Of a DNA stretch of 64,000 bases, positions 56,713-64,000 are shown one piece after another. Position 1 is the stretch's first letter, and every line of letters starts with the position of its first letter. Below the pieces are notes generated by a model. That model worked only from the letters and a program-made list of their open reading frames with translations. It was not told the DNA's origin and ran no database searches. The stretch lies in the NCBI GenBank assembly GCA_022570795.1, contig JAKUDP010000011.1:496001-560000 (forward strand), written 5' to 3'. The stretch comes from Sphaerulina vaccinii. Lineage: Eukaryota; Ascomycota; Dothideomycetes; Mycosphaerellales; Mycosphaerellaceae. The position numbers were made by a program, and so were the translations under genes.

Positions 56713-57502
56713 ATGGCCGCACCAAGAGCTACTCAATTCATCGCCCTGCGAAACCTGGCCCGTGGCAGCCATCAAACCCGTCAGCTTTCCATGACTGGAA
56801 GCTCGAAGACCTTCGCTTCGCCAACCCTGGAACGACCTGTCCTGAACCTGCCTCGTGACATTGCGGGGCTTCGTGCAGAGTGCAAGCAAAGGAACCTTGA
56901 TGCAGGTGGTCTTAAGAGAGATGTATGTTTGATACACTTCTGTGTTCATTATGCAGAGCTGACACATTTCACAGTTAGCCGATCGCCTCAGTGCCTATGA
57001 GCTCAGCAAGTCCCGTGCATTTAGCACTGCAGTCAACAAGAGTGAACGTCCAAATGCCCAGCAGGAAGCAAGCAGCAAGCCAGCCGTTCGACATTTCAAT
57101 ACTTCCCGCGAGCTCAAGGCTGTCAAGGATACTTCGACCATCGACTTCGTATATCTGCCAGACATCGTCTCGCCGGACAACATCGACGTGTATAGCCAAG
57201 TCCGCGTACCTATCATCCCAGCCGGAGCAGAGACAGCACCGAAAGTTATGGAGCAGGAGGCTGTGGTCATGAAACCAGAGATCAACGTCATGTCTGCCGA
57301 CGCTGTCTACCTGCCAATGTCGGAGTCGAGCGATGGCCACGCAATGAACATTGACTTTCACGCAATGGCTGAGAGAGTGGCTGTGAATCTTCGCAGAATG
57401 AAGGTCCCAGTTGAGGAGCAGGCTGGAATTGCCAAGCAGATCTGGGGAGACATGGTTGATGATATTTTGGGCACGAAGAGAACTACTACTACTGCAGCTT
57501 AA
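56713..57502 (+). CDS. AIM34-like mitochondrial SAP-domain protein
   Basis: Exons 56713-56922 and 56975-57502 with a 52-base intron give 245 residues. The N-terminus is basic and Ser-rich with no acidic residue for the first 35 residues (RNLARGSHQTRQLSM), fitting a mitochondrial presequence. A SAP-type helix pair follows (LPRDIAGLRAECKQRNLDA, GGLKRDLADRLSAYE), split by the intron. The rest is conserved-looking but unassigned, with VYLPDIVSPDNIDVY. The order matches yeast Aim34 and its filamentous homologues, whose function is poorly known. Confidence 0.8.
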
Positions 57503-58029
57503 GCTGTGCTTGCTGCAGTCTTTTCTGATTCCAGACTGTATGAGTAGGTAAAGAGGACTGCGAAGGTGGCCTGAAGTGCTCAAACCATCTGAGCTCGAAG
57601 GAATGTTCTAGGCAATGACAAAACGGCCGAATGTAAGATCCTTATTAATCTCGCTTAACTGTGTGCACAATGCACGACAGCATTCTCGAGGTCCTCCATC
57701 TCCAAAGGTCCGTATCGACTTCCTATGCTCGTTATCGCTAAAATGCTCCGAGAGTCGAAAGCATCGCTTCCTACGCGATGCATTGCCCGATGTCCGCCCT
57801 TGGTCATCGCAGCAGCGCCTTGAGTGACTGCAGATACAAGTTCACAGCCTCCCGATACTGCACGTAAGATGTTGCGATAACCCGGAGTCCGATGCAATAT
57901 CGGGATCTGGATTGCAGGCCGCAGCTGGCTTCGATAGCATCGATGATCATCCTCGACTCCAACATATCTTCCCATACCATGTCATCACCCATCCCAACAC
58001 TCACTTCATCTCACCACATCTAACCTGCC
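57503..58029. other. Intergenic, no gene seen
   Basis: 527 bases between two plus-strand genes; no motif. Confidence 0.5.
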
Positions 58030-58443
58030 ATGGCAATAATGCCACTGACAAGACTTACTCAACTACAAGCCTCCAACGGACCACGACTGCTACGCGGACC
58101 TCGATTACTGAGACACCTTCACCAGGCCACAGGACCTAGATTGTTGAAGGTCAAAGGGCCAAGATTACTCAGAAAACTTCATCAGTCTACCAAACAGGAC
58201 AACGCCATTTCTACAGAAGCCTATGGCGCACATCCTTACCGTCCTTCAGGTGAAAGGTTTGTGGCAAGAAAATCGCCACTTCTGAACGGCAACGGCATCA
58301 CTTTGAGTCTTGCTTTGGCTTCGACTTTTCTTGGTCTGGGTGTTGCGGTGAGGAGTAGACTTGAGAAGGATAGTGTCAGTGGACGGGATCAGTATGCTGA
58401 GTGGCAGAGGGGAGCTGGTCTTCCTAATTTCACCAGTGTTTGA
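58030..58443 (+). CDS. Small single-pass membrane protein with GPRLLR repeats
   Basis: Intronless, 137 residues. The N-terminal 55 residues are Arg/Leu-rich with no acidic residue and four copies of a GPRLL(R/K) motif, consistent with a mitochondrial presequence. One hydrophobic segment (NGITLSLALASTFLGLGVAV) precedes a charged tail ending AEWQRGAGLPNFTSV. The next gene downstream has the same layout and tail pattern. No known family is recognised; function unknown. Confidence 0.6.
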   Translation: MAIMPLTRLTQLQASNGPRLLRGPRLLRHLHQATGPRLLKVKGPRLLRKLHQSTKQDNAISTEAYGAHPYRPSGERFVARKSPLLNGNGITLSLALASTFLGLGVAVRSRLEKDSVSGRDQYAEWQRGAGLPNFTSV

Positions 58444-58797
58444 GAGTCGTAAGTGCTGAGGATCCATTGACGTGAATATTGCTGATTTGGAGCTGCAGTA
58501 TGGGCTGAGCAGACGGTTGTGGTTACTGCATGGGTGAAGCAGACAAAGCATATATCTGCATATTCGTACCTTCTTTTGTACTAGATGTACCACAACAGTA
58601 AAGCTGGTTCAAGTCCGATCCGGACAGCGATGCAACATATCCTAGTCTATTAGTATAGAACATCGTCGATGCTTCCTCCTTCAACTCTGGATCGCATCTC
58701 TTGACTACTACCACTCCGCTCAACACATCATGATCAGCTTGCTCATCAACCCAACCTCAGCGCAGAACTGTCACCAAACAAATTTGACACAACAACA
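58444..58797. other. Spacer between the two small paralogues
   Basis: No gene seen. Confidence 0.5.
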
Positions 58798-59136
58798 ATG
58801 GTCCACACCCACCTCCGCCGCTCAGCCTGGCGTCTCCTCCGACAAGCTACACGAACAAGACGAAGCATACACCAAGCCCCTCCGAAATCTCATGCTGAAT
58901 TCGTCCGAAGAACATATCCTTCTACAACAGCAGAACTTCTTGACGTTGCTAGAGCCTTCACAGGATTCAAATTGACCAAAACGATCATTGCTACGATCTG
59001 TTTCTCTGCACCTTTCTTGACGCTTGGAGCTGTTGTGGGTAGGAGGCTGAAAGTGGAAGAAGATGAGAGGGTGTGTAATCATCAGCAAGAAGCGTGGAGG
59101 AGAGGGCCTGGGTTTCAACATTTTGCTAGTTATTGA
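58798..59136 (+). CDS. Small single-pass membrane protein, paralogue of the preceding gene
   Basis: Intronless, 112 residues. Arg-rich N-terminus (HLRRSAWRLLRQATRTRR), one hydrophobic segment (TIIATICFSAPFLTLGAVVG), then a charged tail ending AWRRGPGFQHFASY. The tail aligns with the upstream gene (WxRGxGxxxFxS). It lacks the GPRLL repeats. Probably an inner-membrane mitochondrial protein by layout only. Confidence 0.6.
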   Translation: MVHTHLRRSAWRLLRQATRTRRSIHQAPPKSHAEFVRRTYPSTTAELLDVARAFTGFKLTKTIIATICFSAPFLTLGAVVGRRLKVEEDERVCNHQQEAWRRGPGFQHFASY

Positions 59137-59286
59137 GGTACGCTCAAAAAGTAGATGTTCAAGGTATGGAGTACATGAGACTGATCGTGGGTAGGAAGAG
59201 AAAGACCAATGCTATCATGTATCTCCGAAACGATTTGAGTCCCTCAGAAGCCCTCATTGTCAACTTCAGCACCGTGGTCTCACGTT

Positions 59287-60030
59287 CTATGTAGAGACTT
59301 CACCATCTCGAATGCCACTGCGCACTCTGCCACTTGCAGGATACTCCGCCAAACCTCTGTAGTCTTTGTTGTCCAGCAACTCCTTAACATGCTTACAATG
59401 AGTCTCAGGATCGAATTGGATCTCGCGATGCACACCATGACCATCAACATAGCCCACGATGTTCGGGGATCGACACTTATTCTGCGACTTCTTCTCCGTA
59501 TCACCATTTGGCTTGCCATCTCCTCCTGGTGGTCTCTCTGGCTTCTTGGAGGTCGATAGCTTCCTGGAGATAGGCCGCCTGGATCCCTTATTCTTCTGCT
59601 TCGACTGAGTCCACTTCTCGAAAACCTCATCAGTCCTGCCCTCCAGCCTCATACTACACTCTTGTAGCTCTTCAGTCAACTCTCTTGGGTACTCATCCCA
59701 CGTCTCCGAACAGCAAGTACCGTCATAGAGTGCCGTGGTGTAACACATCCCAAATTGACCTCGGTCACAGTCCTTATTCTTGAACAGGTTGACAGTGTAC
59801 TCCCGGCTGAGATTGTCGCCTCCCATTGTGCCACAGTAGTCTGGATCATCATTTGGTTCCTTGCAGCATCCATTGACCTCAACGTCTCTGCAGCAGGAGT
59901 AAGACTCTTCCATCTCGCATGGGCTGGAGTTGGATTTCTTGTAGAAGCAGAGGTCCACGCCGGTGTTGGTGTAGGCGGAAGTTGTCGTGATTAGCTTGAT
60001 GGACAGGAAGATAAGAGTATGGCGAAGCAT
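59287..60030 (-). CDS. Secreted Cys-rich protein, candidate effector
   Basis: Intronless, 247 residues. A signal peptide (about 1-19, LIFLSIKLITTTSA) is followed by a Cys-rich region of about 110 residues: CFYKKSNSSPC, YSCCRDVEVNGCCKE, GMCYTTALYDGTCCSE. It holds two closely spaced CC pairs of similar form. A basic, probably disordered linker (KNKGSRRPISRKLSTSKKP) follows. A short final domain has CRSPNIVGYVDGHGVHRE. No enzyme motif is seen. Similar Cys-rich secreted proteins are common among fungal effectors, but a role in infection cannot be read from sequence. Confidence 0.7.
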   Translation of the reverse strand: MLRHTLIFLSIKLITTTSAYTNTGVDLCFYKKSNSSPCEMEESYSCCRDVEVNGCCKEPNDDPDYCGTMGGDNLSREYTVNLFKNKDCDRGQFGMCYTTALYDGTCCSETWDEYPRELTEELQECSMRLEGRTDEVFEKWTQSKQKNKGSRRPISRKLSTSKKPERPPGGDGKPNGDTEKKSQNKCRSPNIVGYVDGHGVHREIQFDPETHCKHVKELLDNKDYRGLAEYPASGRVRSGIRDGEVST

Positions 60031-60271
60031 ATCGAAAGTTGTTTGTCGTTGTGCAGAAAAACTTGGTTGTGAGTGGTACTTTGTGCTTGATTGTTATGTC
60101 GCGGTTCCGAAAGTGCTGTCCGGTCGTATAAGATCAATGGAGACCAAGAGTGGGTCGTGGAGTCTGGCAACCATTTTGTCATGCTTCGCAGCTCACACAC
60201 GTCGTGCCTTCGCCCATGCCAGCTGCTGTCGTGACATGCCAATCATGTGTATCGACCTCGCCCACAGACGT

Positions 60272-61075
60272 CTAAGCGTGACAATGTCGACGCAGGTCCC
60301 AGTCACCAGAATCATGATACTCCTCATGGCAGAGTTCGATCCAGGCATGCGCCTGGCCCATTGTACATGTAAGTGCACTCCACGTGCCCCGACCAAGGCT
60401 CAAATCTCCTTGTCTCCTTGCAAGCGGTTGGCATATTTCCATGTCGATGAATTGATTAGAGTCATCAGTCCCGACACTCGCAATGAGCATATCTCTCCAA
60501 GTCTCACGAAATCCAGGACGAGTAGAGTTGCCACGGGATCGAACATTATCACGCAGCTTCTTGTACATGTGGCTGGGAGTGGGGTAGAAACAATAGAGCC
60601 CCGGACTTGCTACTCCTTCTGTCATTCTTTCTTTTCTGCATGCACTCATGAACCGCATGTAGTATGAATCCGTAGCCCCGTACACGCCAGACATATCAGT
60701 CATCGAGAAGTTGTGCCCATACGCCATAGGGTTAAGGATCTCCCTGTTCTTATTACTGGGGTCCGGAGACAACCACGTGGCCTGCTTCAGACGCGTCGAG
60801 TGACTGATTGTGTCCTTCCAGAAGGTATTGACTCGTTGTAGGACGTACAGGTCGCAGAATGCAGGGCGAGCGGGACGATGTAACGGCTTGCACAGGCTCT
60901 GTTCGAGATCGAGTCGCAATTCATTGCCAGGGTGGCGGAACTGAGTAAAGTTGAATTCTTCAGACTCGTTTGAGAGGCAGAGAAGGATCTCGTAGAATAG
61001 TTCGGGAATGCCGAATACCCGGTGTGCAGCGGAAGGGTACGAGGCGGTTATGGCTGCCATATTTGAAGATGCCAT
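60272..61075 (-). CDS. F-box-like fungal protein
   Basis: Intronless, 267 residues, TAG stop. The N-terminus reads AAHRVFGIPELFYEILLCLS, and further on LYVLQRVNTFWKDTISHSTR. This is the typical ascomycete F-box-like helix pattern that binds Skp1. The C-terminal part has no recognised repeat. Such proteins form a very large, fast-evolving family in these fungi and may target unknown substrates for ubiquitylation. Confidence 0.75.
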   Translation of the reverse strand: MASSNMAAITASYPSAAHRVFGIPELFYEILLCLSNESEEFNFTQFRHPGNELRLDLEQSLCKPLHRPARPAFCDLYVLQRVNTFWKDTISHSTRLKQATWLSPDPSNKNREILNPMAYGHNFSMTDMSGVYGATDSYYMRFMSACRKERMTEGVASPGLYCFYPTPSHMYKKLRDNVRSRGNSTRPGFRETWRDMLIASVGTDDSNQFIDMEICQPLARRQGDLSLGRGTWSALTCTMGQAHAWIELCHEEYHDSGDWDLRRHCHA

Positions 61076-61378
61076 GTTGGTCGTCGGGTTTGGGAAGTTG
61101 GAGTGTGTTGGTCGTAAGATCTGCTCATCAGTGCTGTCCTACCAGCTGTCATCACACAGCTGGCACGACCCAAGGTACTCTAACCGCGAGATCCCACCTC
61201 ATCCACTGGCTGGTCGCACGCGCTTCGAAACCTTCTTCGCCATTCAGGATTTCGCAAAGGCGACTGCACAGCCAGAAAGGTGGCTAAGATTGCACACAAC
61301 TTTTCATTCGTTGTACATGACTGTGTACATAGCCTGTATATCACATCTTGACGCAAGCATCTTCCCTACTGCTTACAT

Positions 61379-62761
61379 CTAAGCCTTATACCCAGCCTCC
61401 TCAAGTCCCTCCTTCAAGCTCTTGAGCGCCCGATCAACATCGTCCCTCTTCGGGTCCATGATTGACACACCCATGTGACCAAATCGGATGTACTTTGTCG
61501 CAATCTCCTTGTGTAGCCCACCAGCGAAAATGACGCCCTTCTTCATCAGTGAGGGTAGTACAGCTGGAGGCGTGAGGTCGTTTGGAAGGTATATAGCTGT
61601 CATTCCGTTGGCTTGGTTCTCGGGCTTGCTAGCCAATTGCTTGAGACCCATGTCCGTGATAGCCTTCTTGATCTTCTGCGAGACTTCCTTGTGGATTCTG
61701 AAGCGGTCTTCCAGAGGTCGGGAGAGGATTTGTGTGAGGGATGTGTGCAGAGCGTGAATCAGCTGAGGTGAAGGTGTAGCGAAGTATGATGGCTTCTTCG
61801 CTTCGTAGTTTTGCATAATCGGTAGCCAGTTCTTCCATGAGCCGAAGTAGGAGTTTGGTCTCGTCTTCCTGGCCTTGAAAGTCTCGATAGCGCGACCAGA
61901 TGCCATGACGATGGAAAGACCTGCTGGACAACCAATGGCTTTCTGAGAAGCAGTGATCACGGCATCAATGCCCCAGTCGTCGAAGCGGATCTCTTCGCAG
62001 CCTACTGAGCAGACTCCGTCGACGATCAGGAGAGTCTCGGGAGACACGCGCTTAAGGAGTTTTGACAGTGGCTCGATTTCCGAGAGCACACCTGTTGAGG
62101 TGTCTGTGTGTGTTACTGTGATCACCTTGTACTTCTTCTCTTTCAATGCCTTCTCGATCTCATCAAGTTGAGGTCGGTCGCCAATAGGTGCCTTCAGTTG
62201 AGTAGCCTTCACACCGTAAGTCTCGAAGCAGTCTGCGAATGAGTCGGCGAAGTAGCCTGTGTGTAGGACGAGAGCATCATCGCCGGGCTCTGTCAAGTTG
62301 GCGGCGACTTGATCCCAGCCTAGGGTTCCTGAGCCGGAGAGCACGAAGGGTTGCGAGCTTGGGTCGGTAGTGATGAAGAGCTTTCGAAGCATTGCTAGCA
62401 CTTCTCCGAAGGTGTTCACGAAGGGTTGTCCAACGTGGGACTCGGAGTAGTGGGACATTGATTGAAGAACTTCATCGTCGAACTCGATAGGTCCTGGAAT
62501 CAGGAGAGCTGGGTGAGGTGGTTGGTTTGACATCTTGCTGGCAGCTGGCTTTGCTCGTTTGCCTTCTTCTTGTAGTGACACTGCTGAAGTGGATAGATCT
62601 CTTCGTTGTTCTGGTTTCTTGAATGTTTCTCCGGAGCCGGTAGAAGCAAAGTCGTCGACGATTCTGCCTTCAGTAGAGAAGGGTGTGTTTAGAGGAATGT
62701 CGTGTGAGGGAGTGTAGCTGAAGTGTCTGGAGAGCTGTGCTACACGGTCCTTGGGCGGCAT
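61379..62761 (-). CDS. AGX1: Alanine-glyoxylate / serine-pyruvate aminotransferase (class V, AGX1-like)
   Basis: Intronless, 460 residues. Class V PLP aminotransferase core from about residue 78: PALLIPGPIEF, SGSGTLGWDQVAANL, IVDGVCSVGCEEI, and the PLP lysine Lys274 in TASQKAIGCPAGLS. It moves the amino group of alanine (or serine) to glyoxylate, giving glycine. The first 76 residues are an extension that includes RRDLSTSAVS, which looks like a mitochondrial cleavage region. An internal ATG (Met77, at 62533) begins exactly at the conserved core. There is no C-terminal peroxisomal signal (ends GYKA). The symbol follows yeast AGX1. Confidence 0.92.
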   Translation of the reverse strand: MPPKDRVAQLSRHFSYTPSHDIPLNTPFSTEGRIVDDFASTGSGETFKKPEQRRDLSTSAVSLQEEGKRAKPAASKMSNQPPHPALLIPGPIEFDDEVLQSMSHYSESHVGQPFVNTFGEVLAMLRKLFITTDPSSQPFVLSGSGTLGWDQVAANLTEPGDDALVLHTGYFADSFADCFETYGVKATQLKAPIGDRPQLDEIEKALKEKKYKVITVTHTDTSTGVLSEIEPLSKLLKRVSPETLLIVDGVCSVGCEEIRFDDWGIDAVITASQKAIGCPAGLSIVMASGRAIETFKARKTRPNSYFGSWKNWLPIMQNYEAKKPSYFATPSPQLIHALHTSLTQILSRPLEDRFRIHKEVSQKIKKAITDMGLKQLASKPENQANGMTAIYLPNDLTPPAVLPSLMKKGVIFAGGLHKEIATKYIRFGHMGVSIMDPKRDDVDRALKSLKEGLEEAGYKA

Positions 62762-63386
62762 TCTAGATAATAAATGACGGCCTCCTACGCCGGCGAGGGG
62801 TATTGCGGAGCGGGCAAAAAGACCTATAGAACGTGGGGCAGCCAGGATGACGCAGTCGACGGGCTAGAAAAGCCGCTTCTGTTTCCAATGGTATACTGGT
62901 TCCTGCAGGAGAGCTTTGGATTTCTTTTTGAAGATGAGAACTTTTCCCAGTGAACAAGTCTCCTGGTCAAGTTGATGATTCTTGATGATCTTGGTCTTGG
63001 TATATGACTTGGATGTCGTCTCGGGATGGTCTCGTCTTCGGAAGAGTCCCAGGCTTGCCCCTGACAGCGCAGTCCAACGTGATCCGGACAGTTATCGAGG
63101 GTGTTCTCGTCAAGAGAATACAGATGAGGAGACGTCTAGTGGTCTTGTGATGACTACTGGCGATCGGTATGGGCAAGAGGATGTCACTGAATGTTCGTTG
63201 TTTGCGCAAAAATCGATGTGTGACACTGTCGAATATCGAATTGTGTCCAGTCCAGACCCAGACCATTTCAAAACCCCGGCAAATGCTGAAGGCAGGTGAG
63301 CCGATGTCGCGCTAGCTAGTGAGGCAGCTATGCTACGATAGACTCTAGCAGTCGACATATACAGTACACAAACAACATCACACATC
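62762..63386. promoter_or_regulatory. Divergent upstream region of the aminotransferase and Vps29 genes
   Basis: 625 bases between opposed ATGs; no supported coding exon. No specific site is assigned. Confidence 0.4.
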
Positions 63387-64000
63387 ATGTCGCGATTAGT
63401 GCTGGTCCTCAGCGACCTCTTCATCCCCGACAGAGCAATTGTGAGCTGATCCAACAGTATGAGTTGACAGAAGAAGTGGCCTGGCTGACAGGCTGGTAGG
63501 ACATTCCCGCAAAGGTACACATCAGCCAACATATACCATATCACTTCCACTAATACAGCTATCTATCAGTTCAAGAAGCTCTTGACACCGGGAAAGATCT
63601 CCCAGATCCTCTGTCTAGGGAACCTGACATCGCCTTCAGTCTACAACTTCCTGCGCAACCTCGCGCCCGATCTCCAACTCGTCAAAGGCGACTTCGATAT
63701 TCCTCTCACATCCGGCAGCGCGCAAGATGGTCCCAATGCCGCAGCAGGCGCTGGCTTCCCAATCCCCACCGCTCTAAGCAAAGTCGTCACACATGGCAGT
63801 CTGCGCATTGGATTCACACATGGCGACAGCATCATCCCACCAGGCGACCCGGATGCGCTACTCATAGCTGCACGACAGATGGATGTGGATGTACTATGCT
63901 GGGGAGGAACGTGCAAGTTCGAGGCCTACGAGATGGAAGGCAAGTTCTTCGTCAACCCCGGTAGCGCGACCGGAGCGGTGTCTTGGTCGGATGAGACATT
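63387..64000 (+). CDS. VPS29: Vps29, retromer subunit (cut by the window end)
   Basis: Exons 63387-63440, 63500-63514 (a 15-base microexon) and 63570 onward, with introns of 59 and 55 bases. The product starts MSRLVLVLSDLFIPDRA, continues through the microexon (DIPAK) to FKKLLTPGKISQILCLGNLT, then LVKGDFD, IGFTHGDSIIP and FFVNPGSATGA. It has the metallophosphoesterase-like fold of Vps29. The fungal LSDLFIPDR replaces the GDxHxPxR of active enzymes, as in other Vps29 proteins, which act as a scaffold for Vps35 in endosome-to-Golgi retrieval. The 3' end lies beyond the window. Confidence 0.95.

Overview
The window is nuclear DNA of a filamentous ascomycete (Pezizomycotina), probably a dothideomycete. 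Most genes are cut by short introns of 46-72 bases with GTAAGT/GTGAGT-type donors and CTAAC/CTGAC-like branch sites. The gene content includes an NRPS-like protein, Zn2Cys6 regulator, UstYa-family proteins, P450, fungal RGS protein, hydrophobin-like protein and Vps29. The taxon cannot be fixed from the sequence alone. Gene models were built by joining frames across introns; most multi-exon models close in frame at a stop, which supports them.

Layout. 0.1-5.4 kb: a degenerate NRPS-like gene and a small tubby-like protein. 5.4-10.4 kb: an accessory stretch with a hAT-type MITE and two convergent genes whose reading frames are broken only by TAG codons: a full-length S28 serine peptidase (three TAGs) and an unknown charged protein (one TAG). 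11.4-13.7 kb: a HicA-like-domain protein, a 100-base tandem repeat and an ABM-fold monooxygenase. 15.1-19.8 kb: the most interesting block. A 12-exon gene encodes a secreted, Tyr-rich, dibasic-punctuated repeat protein. It is divergent from a UstYa-like (DUF3328) gene and close to a second one. This is the core layout of a dikaritin-type RiPP cluster. 20.7-29.2 kb: a hydrophobin-like protein, an esterase, a Zn2Cys6 regulator and a P450, which may extend that cluster.

29-39 kb is gene-poor: a Tc1/mariner-like MITE, a cell-surface protein, a hypothetical protein and an RGS protein, with several kilobases in which I see no gene. From 39.4 kb on, genes are mostly housekeeping or broadly conserved: a SCY1-like pseudokinase, a 1,695-residue PHD/zinc-finger protein, a voltage-gated proton channel, an Mx-like dynamin GTPase, a divergent pair of putative Golgi glycosyltransferases, an AIM34-like SAP protein, two tandem small membrane paralogues, a Cys-rich secreted protein, an F-box-like protein, alanine-glyoxylate aminotransferase and Vps29 (cut by the window end).

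How they may work together (inference): the repeat precursor would enter the secretory pathway, be cut at dibasic sites by a kexin, and have its tyrosines oxidatively crosslinked by the two membrane-anchored UstYa-like proteins. The nearby P450, esterase and regulator are possible but unproven partners.
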